The notes: generated by a model from the sequence alone, not told the origin. A stretch of 64,000 nt of DNA from Deinococcus alpinitundrae (GCF_009982895.1 NZ_WXZL01000021.1:1-64000); one strand, 5' to 3'; positions 26,636 to 35,415 are shown, counted from the first letter of the stretch. Made by a program: numbers and translations.

Positions 26636-27127
26636 TCAACGGCGCAGCTCCAGTTCGGTGACCTGATACTGCATGGTTCTGGCCCCGATCTGGACTTGAA
26701 AGGTGTCTCCCTTCCGGCGGCCTTCCAGCTGGGCACCCACCGGGCTGGCCTGGGTGATCTGGGTCACCCCGTTGATCACGCCCCCGGCTTCAAACGGTGA
26801 GACCAGATGCACCCGCAAGGTGCGGCCTGACGCCAGATCCGTCAGTAAGGCCGTGCTTCCCAGCACGACCCGGCCTTGTTCGGAAGCGTCCTGGGTGATG
26901 ACCTGGGCGTTGGCCAGCAGGTCTTCGAGCTCGGCGACCTGCGTTTCAAGTGCGGCCAGTTGCTCCTGCGCTTCGACCAGTCCGAGGTTTTCGGCTTCGT
27001 TGGCTTCCATCTGGTCGCGGACGTACTCGCGGGCTTCGTCCATGCGGACACGCTGGCGTTCGAGTTGCTGCTCCAGGCGCTGGTAACCATCCTGGGTCAG
27101 TTGTGGAAGGATCGGTGGTGCGTTCAT
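26636..27127 (-). CDS. GreA/Gfh1-like transcription factor
   Basis: 163 aa from ATG 27127 with AAAGGAGATC before it. N-terminal coiled-coil hairpin (residues 10-80) with acidic tip region (MEANEAENLGLVEAQEQL), then a GreA C-terminal domain: GRVVLGSTALLTDL, ITQASPVGAQLEGRRKGDTFQV, YQVTELELRR. GreA-type proteins act in the secondary channel of RNA polymerase to rescue backtracked complexes; Gfh1 relatives in Thermus/Deinococcus inhibit instead. Which applies here cannot be told from sequence. Directly follows the hydrolase (41-nt gap). Confidence 0.75.
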   Translation of the reverse strand: MNAPPILPQLTQDGYQRLEQQLERQRVRMDEAREYVRDQMEANEAENLGLVEAQEQLAALETQVAELEDLLANAQVITQDASEQGRVVLGSTALLTDLASGRTLRVHLVSPFEAGGVINGVTQITQASPVGAQLEGRRKGDTFQVQIGARTMQYQVTELELRR

Positions 27128-27168
27128 GATCTCCTTTTCGATCTCAACGTTCCTCTCAGGGAGACGCC

Positions 27169-27969
27169 TCAATGGCCGAGCAACGTTGTGGACGTCGCCA
27201 AGCTGTCCAAGAGCATCCAGGTCTGTTGGGCGACTTCCAACGGCACGGCATCAGTCAACGCATGCGGTGCTCCCGTCAAGGTCACGCTGCGGACGCCCGG
27301 GAGCGTCGCGGCCAGGCGGGCCAGCGGCCAAGGAGCAACAACGGGGTCGGCCGTCCCGGAGATCAGCAGCAATGGCACGCTCAGATGGGCAGCCAGGGGA
27401 CGGCTATCGCGCCCTTTGATATCGCGGGCCAGCTGGTAAAAACGCAGCGGCCCGGCGCGGAGGTAAGCGGCGGTTGCAGGCAGCAAGAAAGCGCTACGCT
27501 CACCCGGCATGTCGCGTAGCAAGCGGCCGATCTGAAGGCGTATCCGGGGGTTGGTGGGAATGCCGGTCGGTGAGCAGGCAATCAGGGGACCGGCGAGGGA
27601 CGGGTAGCGTACCGCCAGATCGAGCATGACTTCTCCGCCAAGGGAGTGGCCCAGCAGCGCCGCGCCGCCCAAGCGATTGACCTGCAACCAAAGCGCCAGG
27701 TGGTCCGTGAGTTCGGCTGTGGAAGTCGGAAAGCTGAGGCGGCCACGCGAACGGCCGTGGCCGGGCGGATCGTAGGCGTAGACGCGGGAGCGGCGCGATA
27801 AGACCTGAGCCAAACGGTAATACATCCACGAAGCGCAGCCCATGCCGGGCAGAATCACCAGTGTCTGGGTGTGGGACTTGCCGTAGAGCCTGGCATGGGT
27901 CCGGAGTCCCCCCACCATGCTGAAGTGCGGGCACCCTCGATCAACAGGGCCGATAGCAGGTTCGTTCAT
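27169..27969 (-). CDS. Alpha/beta hydrolase
   Basis: 266 aa from ATG 27969 (MNEPAIGPVDRGCPHFSMVGG); an in-frame ATG at 28029 would add 20 residues, and neither has a clear ribosome site. LVILPGMGCASWMYYRL (oxyanion region), YDPPGHGRS, nucleophile in GHSLGGEV, acid in SGTADPVVAP, His in GAPHALTD. Soluble; substrate unknown. In line with the GreA-like gene. Confidence 0.8.
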   Translation of the reverse strand: MNEPAIGPVDRGCPHFSMVGGLRTHARLYGKSHTQTLVILPGMGCASWMYYRLAQVLSRRSRVYAYDPPGHGRSRGRLSFPTSTAELTDHLALWLQVNRLGGAALLGHSLGGEVMLDLAVRYPSLAGPLIACSPTGIPTNPRIRLQIGRLLRDMPGERSAFLLPATAAYLRAGPLRFYQLARDIKGRDSRPLAAHLSVPLLLISGTADPVVAPWPLARLAATLPGVRSVTLTGAPHALTDAVPLEVAQQTWMLLDSLATSTTLLGH

Positions 27970-28078
27970 GGGCGAGCGGTTTATATCCAGCCTCTTTTGA
28001 AAAGCAGAGCCTGCTGGTTGTGTCGGCATGAGCGGGCAGTGCCGAGGGTGTTCGCCCCCTCATTCCAGTTGAAGAAAA

Positions 28079-28258
28079 TCATTCGTGGCGTTGCCTCATT
28101 TCGTTGGTGTGTTCCCGTCGCCACTTGTTCTCTTGCCGAATGGCTTGGCGCTCGAAGTCCCAGGAGAGGATGTCCATCTGCTGGCGCTCCAGCTGCTCAG
28201 CTTGGTTCTGAAGACGCTCGATCTGTGCCTGGATTGTTTCGGTGTCAGCAGACTTCAT
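28079..28258 (-). CDS. Small coiled-coil protein 2
   Basis: 59 aa, ATG 28258 overlapping the stop of HNH gene 1 (TGATG). IQAQIERLQNQAEQLERQQMDILSWDFERQAIRQENKWRREH parallels coiled-coil 1. The overlap suggests it is made together with the HNH protein. Function unknown. Confidence 0.65.
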   Translation of the reverse strand: MKSADTETIQAQIERLQNQAEQLERQQMDILSWDFERQAIRQENKWRREHTNEMRQRHE

Positions 28259-28515
28259 CAGGCCACCGTGCCGCGACTCTTCTTTTCTTTGATTTCCATG
28301 CAGGTGGCGCACAGGACTCGCAGGTTCTTTAGCACCGTTGCTCCACCCTGGTCTGTCGGGATGATGTGTTGAAAGGTAAGGGTATCCGTTGCGTCGCAAT
28401 GACTGCATTGCGCTCCGTCGCGCTGCAAGACAGCCAGGCGCACGACTGCGGGAATTTGTGCATCCATGATCTGTTTATTCAGCGTCATCCCTTTTCTCGT
28501 CATGGCTTCGCTCAT
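28258..28515 (-). CDS. HNH nuclease-like protein 1
   Basis: 85 aa from ATG 28515 (MSEAMTRKG; MSE is shared with paralog 2). VVRLAVLQRDGAQCSHCDA, TFQHIIPTDQGG, NLRVLCATCMEIK: two CxxC pairs for zinc and the HNH His in QHI. Probably a small DNA nuclease. Coupled to coiled-coil 2. Confidence 0.75.
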   Translation of the reverse strand: MSEAMTRKGMTLNKQIMDAQIPAVVRLAVLQRDGAQCSHCDATDTLTFQHIIPTDQGGATVLKNLRVLCATCMEIKEKKSRGTVA

Positions 28516-28626
28516 TGCCGGGTTGCTGAGCAGAGACAGACCGTTTCAAGAAGGTGACCAAACTGGTTTTTCATGCCCTCACGGTGCCATGCCTGGACTG
28601 ACAATGGACTTTCGGCGACCTTTGGT

Positions 28627-28660
28627 TAATCATTCCAGACCGCCATGACGCGCTCACGCT
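28627..28660. repeat. Small-gene-cluster repeat, copy 3
   Basis: Minus-strand GAAGCGTGAGCGCGTCATGG then CGGTCTGGAATGATTA. Starts inside the last codons of gene A2 and lies about 110 nt before HNH gene 1. Confidence 0.6.
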
Positions 28661-28926
28661 TCGTCCCAGCCAACCAGCTCGTTTGACGTGATCTCGACAA
28701 GGACCGTGTACATCTTGGTGCTGGTGCCCTCTAGCGTCTGGTACACCAGGTCAAGGTACTTGTTGATTCGGAAGCGGCGTAGCGGCATCTGAACATTCAG
28801 CGTCACCACGCTGGAATCACCGTCTTGCGTGGTCGTGACGACAGGATCACCGACGATGAGCAATTGTTCTTGTAGGTCCAGGATGCCCTGCAGGGTCGCT
28901 TCAGTCAGAATCATGTGGTGCTCCAT
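28654..28926 (-). CDS. Small unknown protein A2
   Basis: 90 aa from ATG 28926, GGGAGG upstream. Paralog of A1: LTEATLQGILDLQEQLLIVGD, VTLNVQMPLRRFRINKYLDLVYQTLEGTSTKMYTVLVEIT. Function unknown. Confidence 0.65.
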   Translation of the reverse strand: MEHHMILTEATLQGILDLQEQLLIVGDPVVTTTQDGDSSVVTLNVQMPLRRFRINKYLDLVYQTLEGTSTKMYTVLVEITSNELVGWDEA

Positions 28927-28949
28927 TCACGGCCCCCTCCCAGTGCCTT

Positions 28950-28983
28950 TAGTCATTCCAGACCGCCAGCGCTCGTGCTTCGA
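28950..28983. repeat. Small-gene-cluster repeat, copy 4
   Basis: Minus-strand GAAGCACGAGCGCTGGCGGT then CTGGAATGACTA, between HNH gene 2 and gene A2. Confidence 0.6.
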
Positions 28984-29000
28984 CACACCCAGCATCCACA

Positions 29001-29237
29001 TCACCATCTTCCTTTGATCACCATGCAGCTGGCGCACAGGAGTCGGAGATTGCTCTCTACCATGGCCCCGCCCTCAGCGAGCGGGGCGATGGCGTCCAAT
29101 TCCAGGGATTCGGTCGCCCCGCAGTTGATGCAGCGTCCCTCGTCGCGCTGTAGAACGGCCAGCCGCACCACTTTGGGAATCTTCGCATTGATGGTTTGGT
29201 TGCGGATATTGGTGTCGGCTCTGGGCATCTCAGACAC
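29001..29237 (-). CDS. HNH-like protein 2, active-site His replaced
   Basis: 78 aa from GTG 29237. Same plan as HNH 1 (VVRLAVLQRDEGRCINCGA ... NLRLLCASCMVIK), with both CxxC pairs, but the HNH His position reads DAIAPLAEGG instead of QHIIPTDQGG. Zinc fold likely kept, nuclease activity doubtful. Just after the stop, another frame encodes EDGDVDAGCVEARALAVWND, so the C-terminus may be frameshift-shortened. Confidence 0.6.
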   Translation of the reverse strand: MSEMPRADTNIRNQTINAKIPKVVRLAVLQRDEGRCINCGATESLELDAIAPLAEGGAMVESNLRLLCASCMVIKGRW

Positions 29238-29290
29238 TTAACGCTGGACGGACTTCCAGAATGTCAGAAGTTGTACGGTGCTGTTCTGCT

Positions 29291-29323
29291 CAATCATCCC
29301 AGACCACCAGCACGCCGCCCTTT
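29291..29323. repeat. Small-gene-cluster repeat, copy 5
   Basis: Minus-strand GGCGTGCTGGTGGTCTGGGA then TGATTG, about 55 nt before HNH gene 2; the most diverged copy. Confidence 0.5.
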
Positions 29324-29510
29324 CATCATGCCCTCGCTCCAGCACACGCCCATCATCCAGGCTGCTCAGCCCATTAGACCTCCTGCGAAAGTCATTCTTC
29401 CATTCTTCTGATGGCCAGGTTTGACGTCCAGGACAGAAAGATTGTGGACCCACCGGGGATTTTCACAGGAGAATGAGGAAACGGTCAGACGTGCTTCTTA
29501 CACTGGAACC

Positions 29511-31037
29511 ATGCCCGGTGCTCCAGTTCCCACAAATGAAGCTGCACGTCTCCTCGACCTGGCGCGCTACCACGTCCTCGACACCGAAAAAGAAGAAGTC
29601 TTCGACCGCATCACGCGCCTCGCCTCCCAGCTCCTTCAGGTGCCCATCGCCGCCATCAACTTCATTGACGTTGACCGCCATTGGAACAAATCCAACGTCG
29701 GCTTTGATGTTCCCGAACTGCCCCGTGAAGCGTCCTTCTGCGCCTGGGCCATCCTCCGAGACCAACCCCTGGTCATCCCTGACCTCACGCAGGACGACCG
29801 CTTCGACGAGCATCCCGCCGTCACGGGCGAACACCACCTGCGGCTGTACGCTGGAACGCCCCTCCAGACCCCCAGCGGCCACCGCATCGGAACGCTGTGC
29901 ATTATGGACACCCAGGTGCGGACGCTCAACGATGAGGCGCTCCACGCCTTGCAGGATCTCGCCGCACTCGCCACGCGAGAATTGGAATGGCGGGCGTTTG
30001 CTGTTTCTGTGCAGGGGCAGGTGAATGCCCGTGGTGAGTACGAAGCCGATCTGCGGCGAAGCCTCACGCATGCCCACACCTTGGACGCCATTCATGAACT
30101 CATGGATTTACCGCTCGAGCCTCAAGAAGTCGCGCTCCAGGCCGCAGCGCTGGTCGGTCAGGCACTCCACACCGATTGGACGGGGCTGGTCACCGTTGAG
30201 CAGGGCGTTCCTCAGACCCAGATCGTTCATGCCAGCGACGACCTTCACCCGACACTGCAGCAGTTGACCACGGATTTGAGCCAGACGCACAGCAGTGTCA
30301 CGACAGGCCTGGCGGACCTGAACACGCCCTACTACGTGGAGAGCTACCCGGATCATCCCAGCGCGCTTCCGGAGGCCGTGGAGGCAGGACTGCGTTCCAT
30401 GGCGTGGGTCCCCCTGGGCCGATGGCTGGGGACATCATTCCTGCTGATGACGGGACGGACCGGTCAGGCGCGCCGTCTGCCCTGGCGCAACAGCGACCGG
30501 GTGTTGTTGGAAGCGGCGGGCCGGAGTGTTCGGGCCGCCATCCTCCGCCGCGCCGCGCTGGACGCCGAGCGGCGCACAGCCCGTCAGGACGCCCTGACCA
30601 CCCTGCTCAACCGCCGGGCGTTCGATGAGGATCTGGCGCAGTACTGGGTCGCGGGAACGCCGTTTACCCTGGTCATGATGGACCTGGACGGCTTCAAGGC
30701 CTTGAATGACACGGAGGGACATGCGCAGGGCGATAAGATTCTGCGCCTGTTCGGGCAGGGGCTGGTGTCCGAAGTGGATGACCGGGGGCAAAGTTACCGG
30801 CTGGGTGGCGACGAGTTTGTGCTGCTGCTTCCTGGGGAATGGGACGAGGCGGCCGTGTATGAGGTCACGGACATGGCGGTTCTAAACGCCCGCCAGGGAA
30901 CAGTGCGTTCCATAGGAACAAGTGTGGGTATCGTGCAACGTGAGGAAGCGGGGAACGCCGCCAGGGTCGTCGAACTGGCGGATGCACGAATGTATGAGGC
31001 CAAACGTCGGCGCAAGGCATTGAGGACAGAGGCTTAA
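29511..31037 (+). CDS. GAF-GAF-GGDEF diguanylate cyclase
   Basis: 508 aa from ATG 29511 (MPGAPVPTNEAARLLDLARYHVLDT, the usual opening of this GAF class). GAF 1 at about 15-170 (FCAWAILRDQPLVIPD, FYAG-like LYAGTPL), GAF 2 at about 200-350, GGDEF from about 375: DALTTLLNRRAFDEDL, DLDGFKALNDTEGHAQGD, RLGGDEFVLLL. Catalytic motif intact; expected c-di-GMP synthase in the cytoplasm. Convergent with the response regulator gene. Confidence 0.85.
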   Translation: MPGAPVPTNEAARLLDLARYHVLDTEKEEVFDRITRLASQLLQVPIAAINFIDVDRHWNKSNVGFDVPELPREASFCAWAILRDQPLVIPDLTQDDRFDEHPAVTGEHHLRLYAGTPLQTPSGHRIGTLCIMDTQVRTLNDEALHALQDLAALATRELEWRAFAVSVQGQVNARGEYEADLRRSLTHAHTLDAIHELMDLPLEPQEVALQAAALVGQALHTDWTGLVTVEQGVPQTQIVHASDDLHPTLQQLTTDLSQTHSSVTTGLADLNTPYYVESYPDHPSALPEAVEAGLRSMAWVPLGRWLGTSFLLMTGRTGQARRLPWRNSDRVLLEAAGRSVRAAILRRAALDAERRTARQDALTTLLNRRAFDEDLAQYWVAGTPFTLVMMDLDGFKALNDTEGHAQGDKILRLFGQGLVSEVDDRGQSYRLGGDEFVLLLPGEWDEAAVYEVTDMAVLNARQGTVRSIGTSVGIVQREEAGNAARVVELADARMYEAKRRRKALRTEA

Positions 31038-31094
31038 CAACCAGAGCGCGTCGCTGATGCTCCGCACCATGCGAAGTGAGGTGGGCAACCAGCT

Positions 31095-31547
31095 TCATAG
31101 CCTGGTGTGGCTCATCGGGCTGATCTGTTCGGGCCACGTCACTGACTGCGCCTTCAGCCAGAACTGCACCAACCCCTCAATTTGTTCGACGAAGGTCGCG
31201 AAGCTCGCTGACTTGATGACGTAAGAACTGGCGTACAGGGAATACGCTTGAGCAATGTCACCAGTGTTACTGGAACTGGTCAGCATCACTACAGGGATGA
31301 GGCGAAGCCGTGCGTCTGCTTTTAGAACCTTGAGGACGTCGAAGCCGTTCATCTTCGGCATGTTGATGTCCAGCAAGATGACGTCCGGTACAGCTGCGCC
31401 TGACCGCTGCATGGCTGAGATGGCACTCTCCCCACCCTGATATCCAGTGAGCATGACGGGGCTCTCCAGCTGGGAAAAGCCCTCTTCAGCGAGAGTGAGA
31501 TCCGTAGCGTCATCGTCGATCAACACCACCCGTAGTGGCCTGGTCAT
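31095..31547 (-). CDS. Single-domain response regulator
   Basis: 150 aa, ATG 31547 with GAGGAG. Receiver domain of the Rcp1/BphR type: acidic DDD (11-13), phospho-acceptor Asp60 in VILLDINMPKMNG, Thr in VVMLTSSSN and Lys in SYVIKSAS. No output domain. It lies 115 nt downstream of the GAF kinase on the same strand, so it is the likely partner of that kinase. Confidence 0.85.
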   Translation of the reverse strand: MTRPLRVVLIDDDATDLTLAEEGFSQLESPVMLTGYQGGESAISAMQRSGAAVPDVILLDINMPKMNGFDVLKVLKADARLRLIPVVMLTSSSNTGDIAQAYSLYASSYVIKSASFATFVEQIEGLVQFWLKAQSVTWPEQISPMSHTRL

Positions 31548-31662
31548 GGTGCACTCCTCGTCGCTTTCCGCTTGGCCGTATCGGGCTTCGACAACCTCTA
31601 TAAACCGGCGTGACATACAGGAAGGTGTCGGGTGCACCCGAGCTGCCCGCAGATTACACTGC

Positions 31663-33465
31663 TCAATCCTTAGGGCTTGTTTTCGGCAAGGTAAAGCCGA
31701 AGGTCGCGCCCTGGCCCAGCTGCCCTTCGGCGAACACCTGACCGCCATGCTTGAGGATCAGCCGGCGCACGCTGGCCAGCCCCACACCCGTCCCAGGGAC
31801 TTCCTGAACGCTATGGAGCCGCTGAAACATGTTGAACAGCCGGTCCTGATAGCGCGGATCGAAGCCCAGCCCGTTGTCCTGCACGAACACCCCCCAGGCT
31901 TCGCCCTGATCCTCCGCCCAGATGTGGATGATGGCCGGGTCACGCGTTCGGGTGAACTTCAGCGCGTTCTCGGTCAACTGGATCAGCACCTGCTTCAGGG
32001 CGTCCCAGTCCCCCTGCACCGAGGGCAGGGAATCGACTTCCCACTGGACATTGTGGGTCAACAGGTCAGGGAGGAGGCCCTTGCGGATCAGCTCCAGGAG
32101 CTTGTTCAGGTCGACCTGCTGCGGCCTGAAGGGCTGCTGCACAGCGTGGGCCAGGTCGAGCATGGCATCGATCAGGGTGTCCATCTGCCTCCCTGACTGT
32201 TCCACCACGTCGAGATAGCGAGCACTTTTCTCGTCGAGCCGGCCGTCCAGGCTTTGGCGAGCCAGGCGCAGGAAGCCAAGCATGTGCCGTACGGGGGTGC
32301 GCAGGTCGTGTGAGACCGAAGAGGAGAAGGCGGCGAGTTCTTCGTTGGCGAGCGAGAGCGCCCGGGTGCGGGCATCCAGCACGTCCCGTTGAGCGGTGAG
32401 CGCCTGCGCCTGACGTGCCCGGTCCAGGGCGAGGTCGAGGCTGCGGCAGACGGCGCGGAAGATGCGCTTGTCCCGCTCCGTCCAGGTGGCGGAGCGGCGC
32501 GTCCCCATGAACAGCACGCTCTGCAGTTCATCTGCCACGAAGTAGGGGTATCCGGCCACGGCCTGGAAAATGGCCGACTCCTCGAACAACAGAGGCGTCT
32601 GCTGCCAGTGGTCGATGAAGGCGGCGGTGTTCTGCTGAAGCAGCCTGGCGATGCCAGAGGTTTGCAAGGTGAAGCCGCGCTGTAAGCGCGGTAAAAGGGC
32701 GGCATCCGCTGAAGGATTCCACTCGGTGGCCTTGAAGAGCTCGCCCTCCCGTTCAACGTGGGCCACTTCAACATCACACGTTTCCTCCAGCAGGGTCATG
32801 GCTTGCCGGACCAGCACCTTCACATCGGTCTGGCTGCCGACCGCCTCGGTGAACGTCACGAAGATCTCTAGAGCTGCCCGCTCCTCTTCCAGTTGACGGG
32901 TGCGTTCTTCGACCTGGGCCTCCAGCGTTCGGAGGGCTTCCACCCGGCCGAGCGCCACGGCGCATTGGTTGGCCAGGATGGTCAGGAAGCGCCGCTCAGC
33001 GGCGGTGAAATAGTGTGGTTCCGTGAAGTCCAGCACGATGACACCCAGGGGCTGACCGTCCAGGAACATCGGCAGCGCCGCATTGGCGATTGCTGCCCGC
33101 CCGCCAGTGCGGCTTTCAAGTTCGGGGTAGGCGGCCTTCAAGGCACCGGCGTGCTCGAAGTACATGGCCTGGTGCATGTGTAAGATGTCCGCGATCAGCT
33201 GGTGGTCTTCAATCGGTCCTTCTTGCCAGATGGTGCGGGTGACGTCCTCGTAGCCCTGGCTCCCGGCGATCTTCATTTGCTGGTCGGTGTGGTCGATGCG
33301 CAGCACGATCCCGGCCACGGCACCGAGCGCCTGCACGGCAGGAGTCAGGACGATCTCGATGACGTCCCGCTCGGTATGGGTCGCTGCGAGTGCTTCGGTG
33401 ATCTCTTGCAACCGCTCTGCGAGAGAAGAAAACGGCTCTGAGTCGGAGGCAGGCGACGAAGGCAT
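31663..33465 (-). CDS. GAF-GAF histidine kinase
   Basis: 600 aa, ATG 33465. Two GAF-type domains (about 15-190 and 205-370), coiled coil, HisKA with SSVSHDLRTPVRH, HATPase_c with TENALKFT, DNGLGFD and canonical GTGVGLA. The intact twin of the frameshifted kinase at 9934-11698; its second half also resembles the 1120-aa kinase. Soluble. Followed by the single-domain response regulator, forming a two-component pair. Confidence 0.85.
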   Translation of the reverse strand: MPSSPASDSEPFSSLAERLQEITEALAATHTERDVIEIVLTPAVQALGAVAGIVLRIDHTDQQMKIAGSQGYEDVTRTIWQEGPIEDHQLIADILHMHQAMYFEHAGALKAAYPELESRTGGRAAIANAALPMFLDGQPLGVIVLDFTEPHYFTAAERRFLTILANQCAVALGRVEALRTLEAQVEERTRQLEEERAALEIFVTFTEAVGSQTDVKVLVRQAMTLLEETCDVEVAHVEREGELFKATEWNPSADAALLPRLQRGFTLQTSGIARLLQQNTAAFIDHWQQTPLLFEESAIFQAVAGYPYFVADELQSVLFMGTRRSATWTERDKRIFRAVCRSLDLALDRARQAQALTAQRDVLDARTRALSLANEELAAFSSSVSHDLRTPVRHMLGFLRLARQSLDGRLDEKSARYLDVVEQSGRQMDTLIDAMLDLAHAVQQPFRPQQVDLNKLLELIRKGLLPDLLTHNVQWEVDSLPSVQGDWDALKQVLIQLTENALKFTRTRDPAIIHIWAEDQGEAWGVFVQDNGLGFDPRYQDRLFNMFQRLHSVQEVPGTGVGLASVRRLILKHGGQVFAEGQLGQGATFGFTLPKTSPKD

Positions 33466-33574
33466 GACTCACCGTAGAGGCTCTGCCCTCAATTTGCCGT
33501 TATCAGTCCTTAAGGCCATATGGGGACGGAGGTAAGAGTAACTTCATCTCCCCAAGAAACCGACTTGACTCCAA

Positions 33575-33608
33575 GGCCAGAATCAAAAAACCGCTTTTGA
33601 TTCTGGCC
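33575..33608 (-). terminator. Terminator after coiled-coil/decarboxylase chimera
   Basis: GGCCAGAATCAAAA pairs perfectly with TTTTGATTCTGGCC around a 6-nt loop, immediately after the stop at 33613 (minus strand). Confidence 0.8.
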
Positions 33609-33612
33609 GTTA

Positions 33613-33936
33613 TCAGAGCGGCTCCTGTTGATTTCTGATGATATCGGCCTGCTCCTGAGCCTTCTCAGACATTCGCTCCAGGGCGTCGATCTGTGTCTCA
33701 GGAGAAGCACCGTTCACCTCAGTGATCTGCATGATGGTCTCTTCCCCTGTCGCACTCAGTGAATGAACTTCGCCGCCGGCCTTGGCTGCATCTGCAACAT
33801 CGAGGTGAACGGTAGCGGCCTGGGCTTCATCCTCGGCTCGCTGGTAAAGCCCCTTCTGTCTCGCTGAAGAACCGTCTTGAGCCCGCTCGATCAACGCTTC
33901 GAGAGTGGCGATCTGTTCCTTGACTTCATCGCACCC
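33613..33936 (-). pseudogene. C-terminal part of coiled-coil gene (paralog of 40642-41322)
   Basis: VKEQIATLEALIERAQ ... TIMQITEVNGASPETQIDALERMSEKAQEQADIIRNQQ parallels VKAQIKDLEALIKEAQ ... AIEQIAQVEGASAQHQIEALERMAEKVHEQVEVIKQQ. It is joined in frame to a decarboxylase fragment; the matching N-terminus lies beyond that fragment at 34501-34567. So a coiled-coil gene has been split by foreign DNA. Confidence 0.7.
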
Positions 33937-34473
33937 GGCCTGCAAGCCTTCTCTTCCCTGGGTACGTATCAGCGCCCACAGTTTCAGGGCACGAAAACGG
34001 CGTCCCAGCGGGATTCCCCAGTCACGCAGATTCTTGACCTGGTTGTCGGCTGCGCTTTGCAGGTAACTCGGGTTGGTGCTCATCACCCGGATCAGGTGCT
34101 GCGGGTCACGGACGTAGTAGATGCTGGTGTCGAAGACGGCGCCCAGCCACTTGTGGGCGTTGACGACCAGTGAATCGGCGTTCTCTACACCTTCCCACAT
34201 CCACCTGCACTCGGGAAGGAGCATGGCACTTCCAGCCATGGCCGCGTCCACATGCAGCCACAGCCCGTACTGCTGGGTGAGCGCACTGATCTTCTCAACT
34301 GGGTCGAGCGCGGTGGTGGTGGTTCCGACCGAAGCGACCACCGCGCAGGGTTGGCGGCCCGCCGCCAGATCCGCTTGAATGGCAGCCTCGAGCAGGTCCA
34401 CGCGTAAGGCAAAGGTGCTGTCTGAAGCGACCACCCGCACGTTGCCGGCTCCAAATCCCGCCAGCATCGCCGC
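33937..34473 (-). pseudogene. PLP-dependent (group II) decarboxylase fragment
   Basis: About 180 residues from SKAAMLAGFGAGNVRVV to ALIRTQGREGLQA, containing CAVVASVGTTTTALDP, LWLHVDAAMAGSAML and the PLP-lysine motif NAHKWLGAVFD. This is the central part of an aromatic-amino-acid decarboxylase; the N-terminal third and the C-terminus are missing. In-frame reading gives a chimera with the coiled-coil tail, which is unlikely to be an active enzyme. Confidence 0.75.
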
Positions 34474-34500
34474 TTTGGATAGCCAGTCCACCAGCCTCTA
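34474..34500. mobile_element. Solo right end of IS5-family element
   Basis: TTTGGATAGCCAGTCCACCA then GCCTCTA equals the right end of the IS at 38114-38993 with one change. No transposase beside it. It marks the outer junction of the decarboxylase fragment. Confidence 0.75.
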
Positions 34501-34567
34501 GATGGGGGAGCTCTGCCACCTCAGAGATAGTCAGCAGCGCATGGGGTTGGTGCCGAGCGGTGGTCAT
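34501..34567 (-). pseudogene. N-terminal stub of the split coiled-coil gene
   Basis: MTTARHQPHALLTISEVAEL then PHL, similar to MTELPHPALTLAEIRAL at the start of the intact gene 40642-41322, ending at the IS remnant. Confidence 0.5.
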
Positions 34568-34747
34568 GGCTCAAAATACCGCAAAATCCGCAAACTCTCG
34601 TTTGGAAATAATGCTGCGTGCCTGAAAGAGGTGATGGCAAACGGGAAAGCTGGGAGACGCAGCGGCTCATTCCAGAGCGATATTTTCAAAGAGGGTGCCC
34701 CTGGGGCGGTGGCGGACGCTATTGAGCATCTCGGGAAAGAGGTGGAT

Positions 34748-35030
34748 CTAGCTGCGGCGCTCCTGCCTCAGCACGTGCTCGATGTGGGCATGGAAGCGCT
34801 GGCTGGACAGGACCAGAAGGTTTTCAGAGGCGTTGTTGGTGCTGTCGCCGTCGAGATGGTGGACAACCTCGCCGAAAAGCAGCAGGCGGCCCAGTCGCGC
34901 GGCGGCGCGGCGATGAGCGAGATCCATCTTGCCCGTCTGCTTGTTTCTAAGTCTCAGGTATTTTTGCGCTTGCGCACCACGGCACTCCCGTCGGGAAGAA
35001 GAGCCAAATCGAGTGGATGTTCACTCTTAC
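34748..35030 (-). pseudogene. HNH endonuclease remnant with frameshift
   Basis: YLRLRNKQTGKMDLAHRRAA and GEVVHHLDGDSTNNASENLL with LSSQRFHAHIEHVLRQ form an HNH domain of the type common in Deinococcus phages and plasmids. The preceding part (HPLDLALLPDGSAVVRKRKN) is in a different frame, with the switch near 34960. No good start. Not related to the small HNH pair at 28-29 kb. Confidence 0.6.
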
Positions 35031-35350
35031 CCTACGCGGCCCAGGGTGAATATCCTGGCGTTATATCCCTCGAATGTGCGTTTGAGTACTTTTACATCGG
35101 GAGCAACCGATCCATAGGCAGACAACCAAGATCCCATGCCCAGACCCCATAAGCTGAACTCCCCAGTGAGCGAACGACAGTTGGGTCGCCTTGCCAGTCC
35201 AGCTGAGCATCTGCCGTATTTCCCTTTTTGGCACACTGCATGACGTTTAAGCAGATAGACCGAACTCCGCTGGCACAAGCAGGAATCGGGAAATCAATCC
35301 GGGAACAGGCGCGGGTAAAGCAGATGGTCATCGCGTTTTTCCTCGTACAT
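35031..35350. other. Gap without a confident gene
   Basis: Only weak ORFs, e.g. a 35-aa plus-strand one starting MPRPHKLNSPVSERQLGRL. No hairpins or repeats noted apart from the direct repeat that begins at 35351. Confidence 0.3.
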
Positions 35351-35415
35351 GTGCCCGCCCGAAGGCAGCGCAACGGCTTAAGCCAACTGCAGGATGCGCT
35401 GCACCTGACCGCCGC
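35351..35415 (+). repeat. Direct repeat left of Mn catalase
   Basis: CCCGCCCGAAGGCAGCG, then CAACGGCTTAAGCC, then a GATGCGCTGCA core; a diverged copy occurs at 36549-36612 on the other side of the catalase gene, in the same orientation. Confidence 0.6.

Noticed and set aside
26319..29323. Five-copy repeat as integron attC sites
   Set aside because: Copies lack the imperfect palindrome and the paired core sites of attC, and no integron integrase is nearby (the tyrosine recombinase at 51.4 kb lacks visible integron features).
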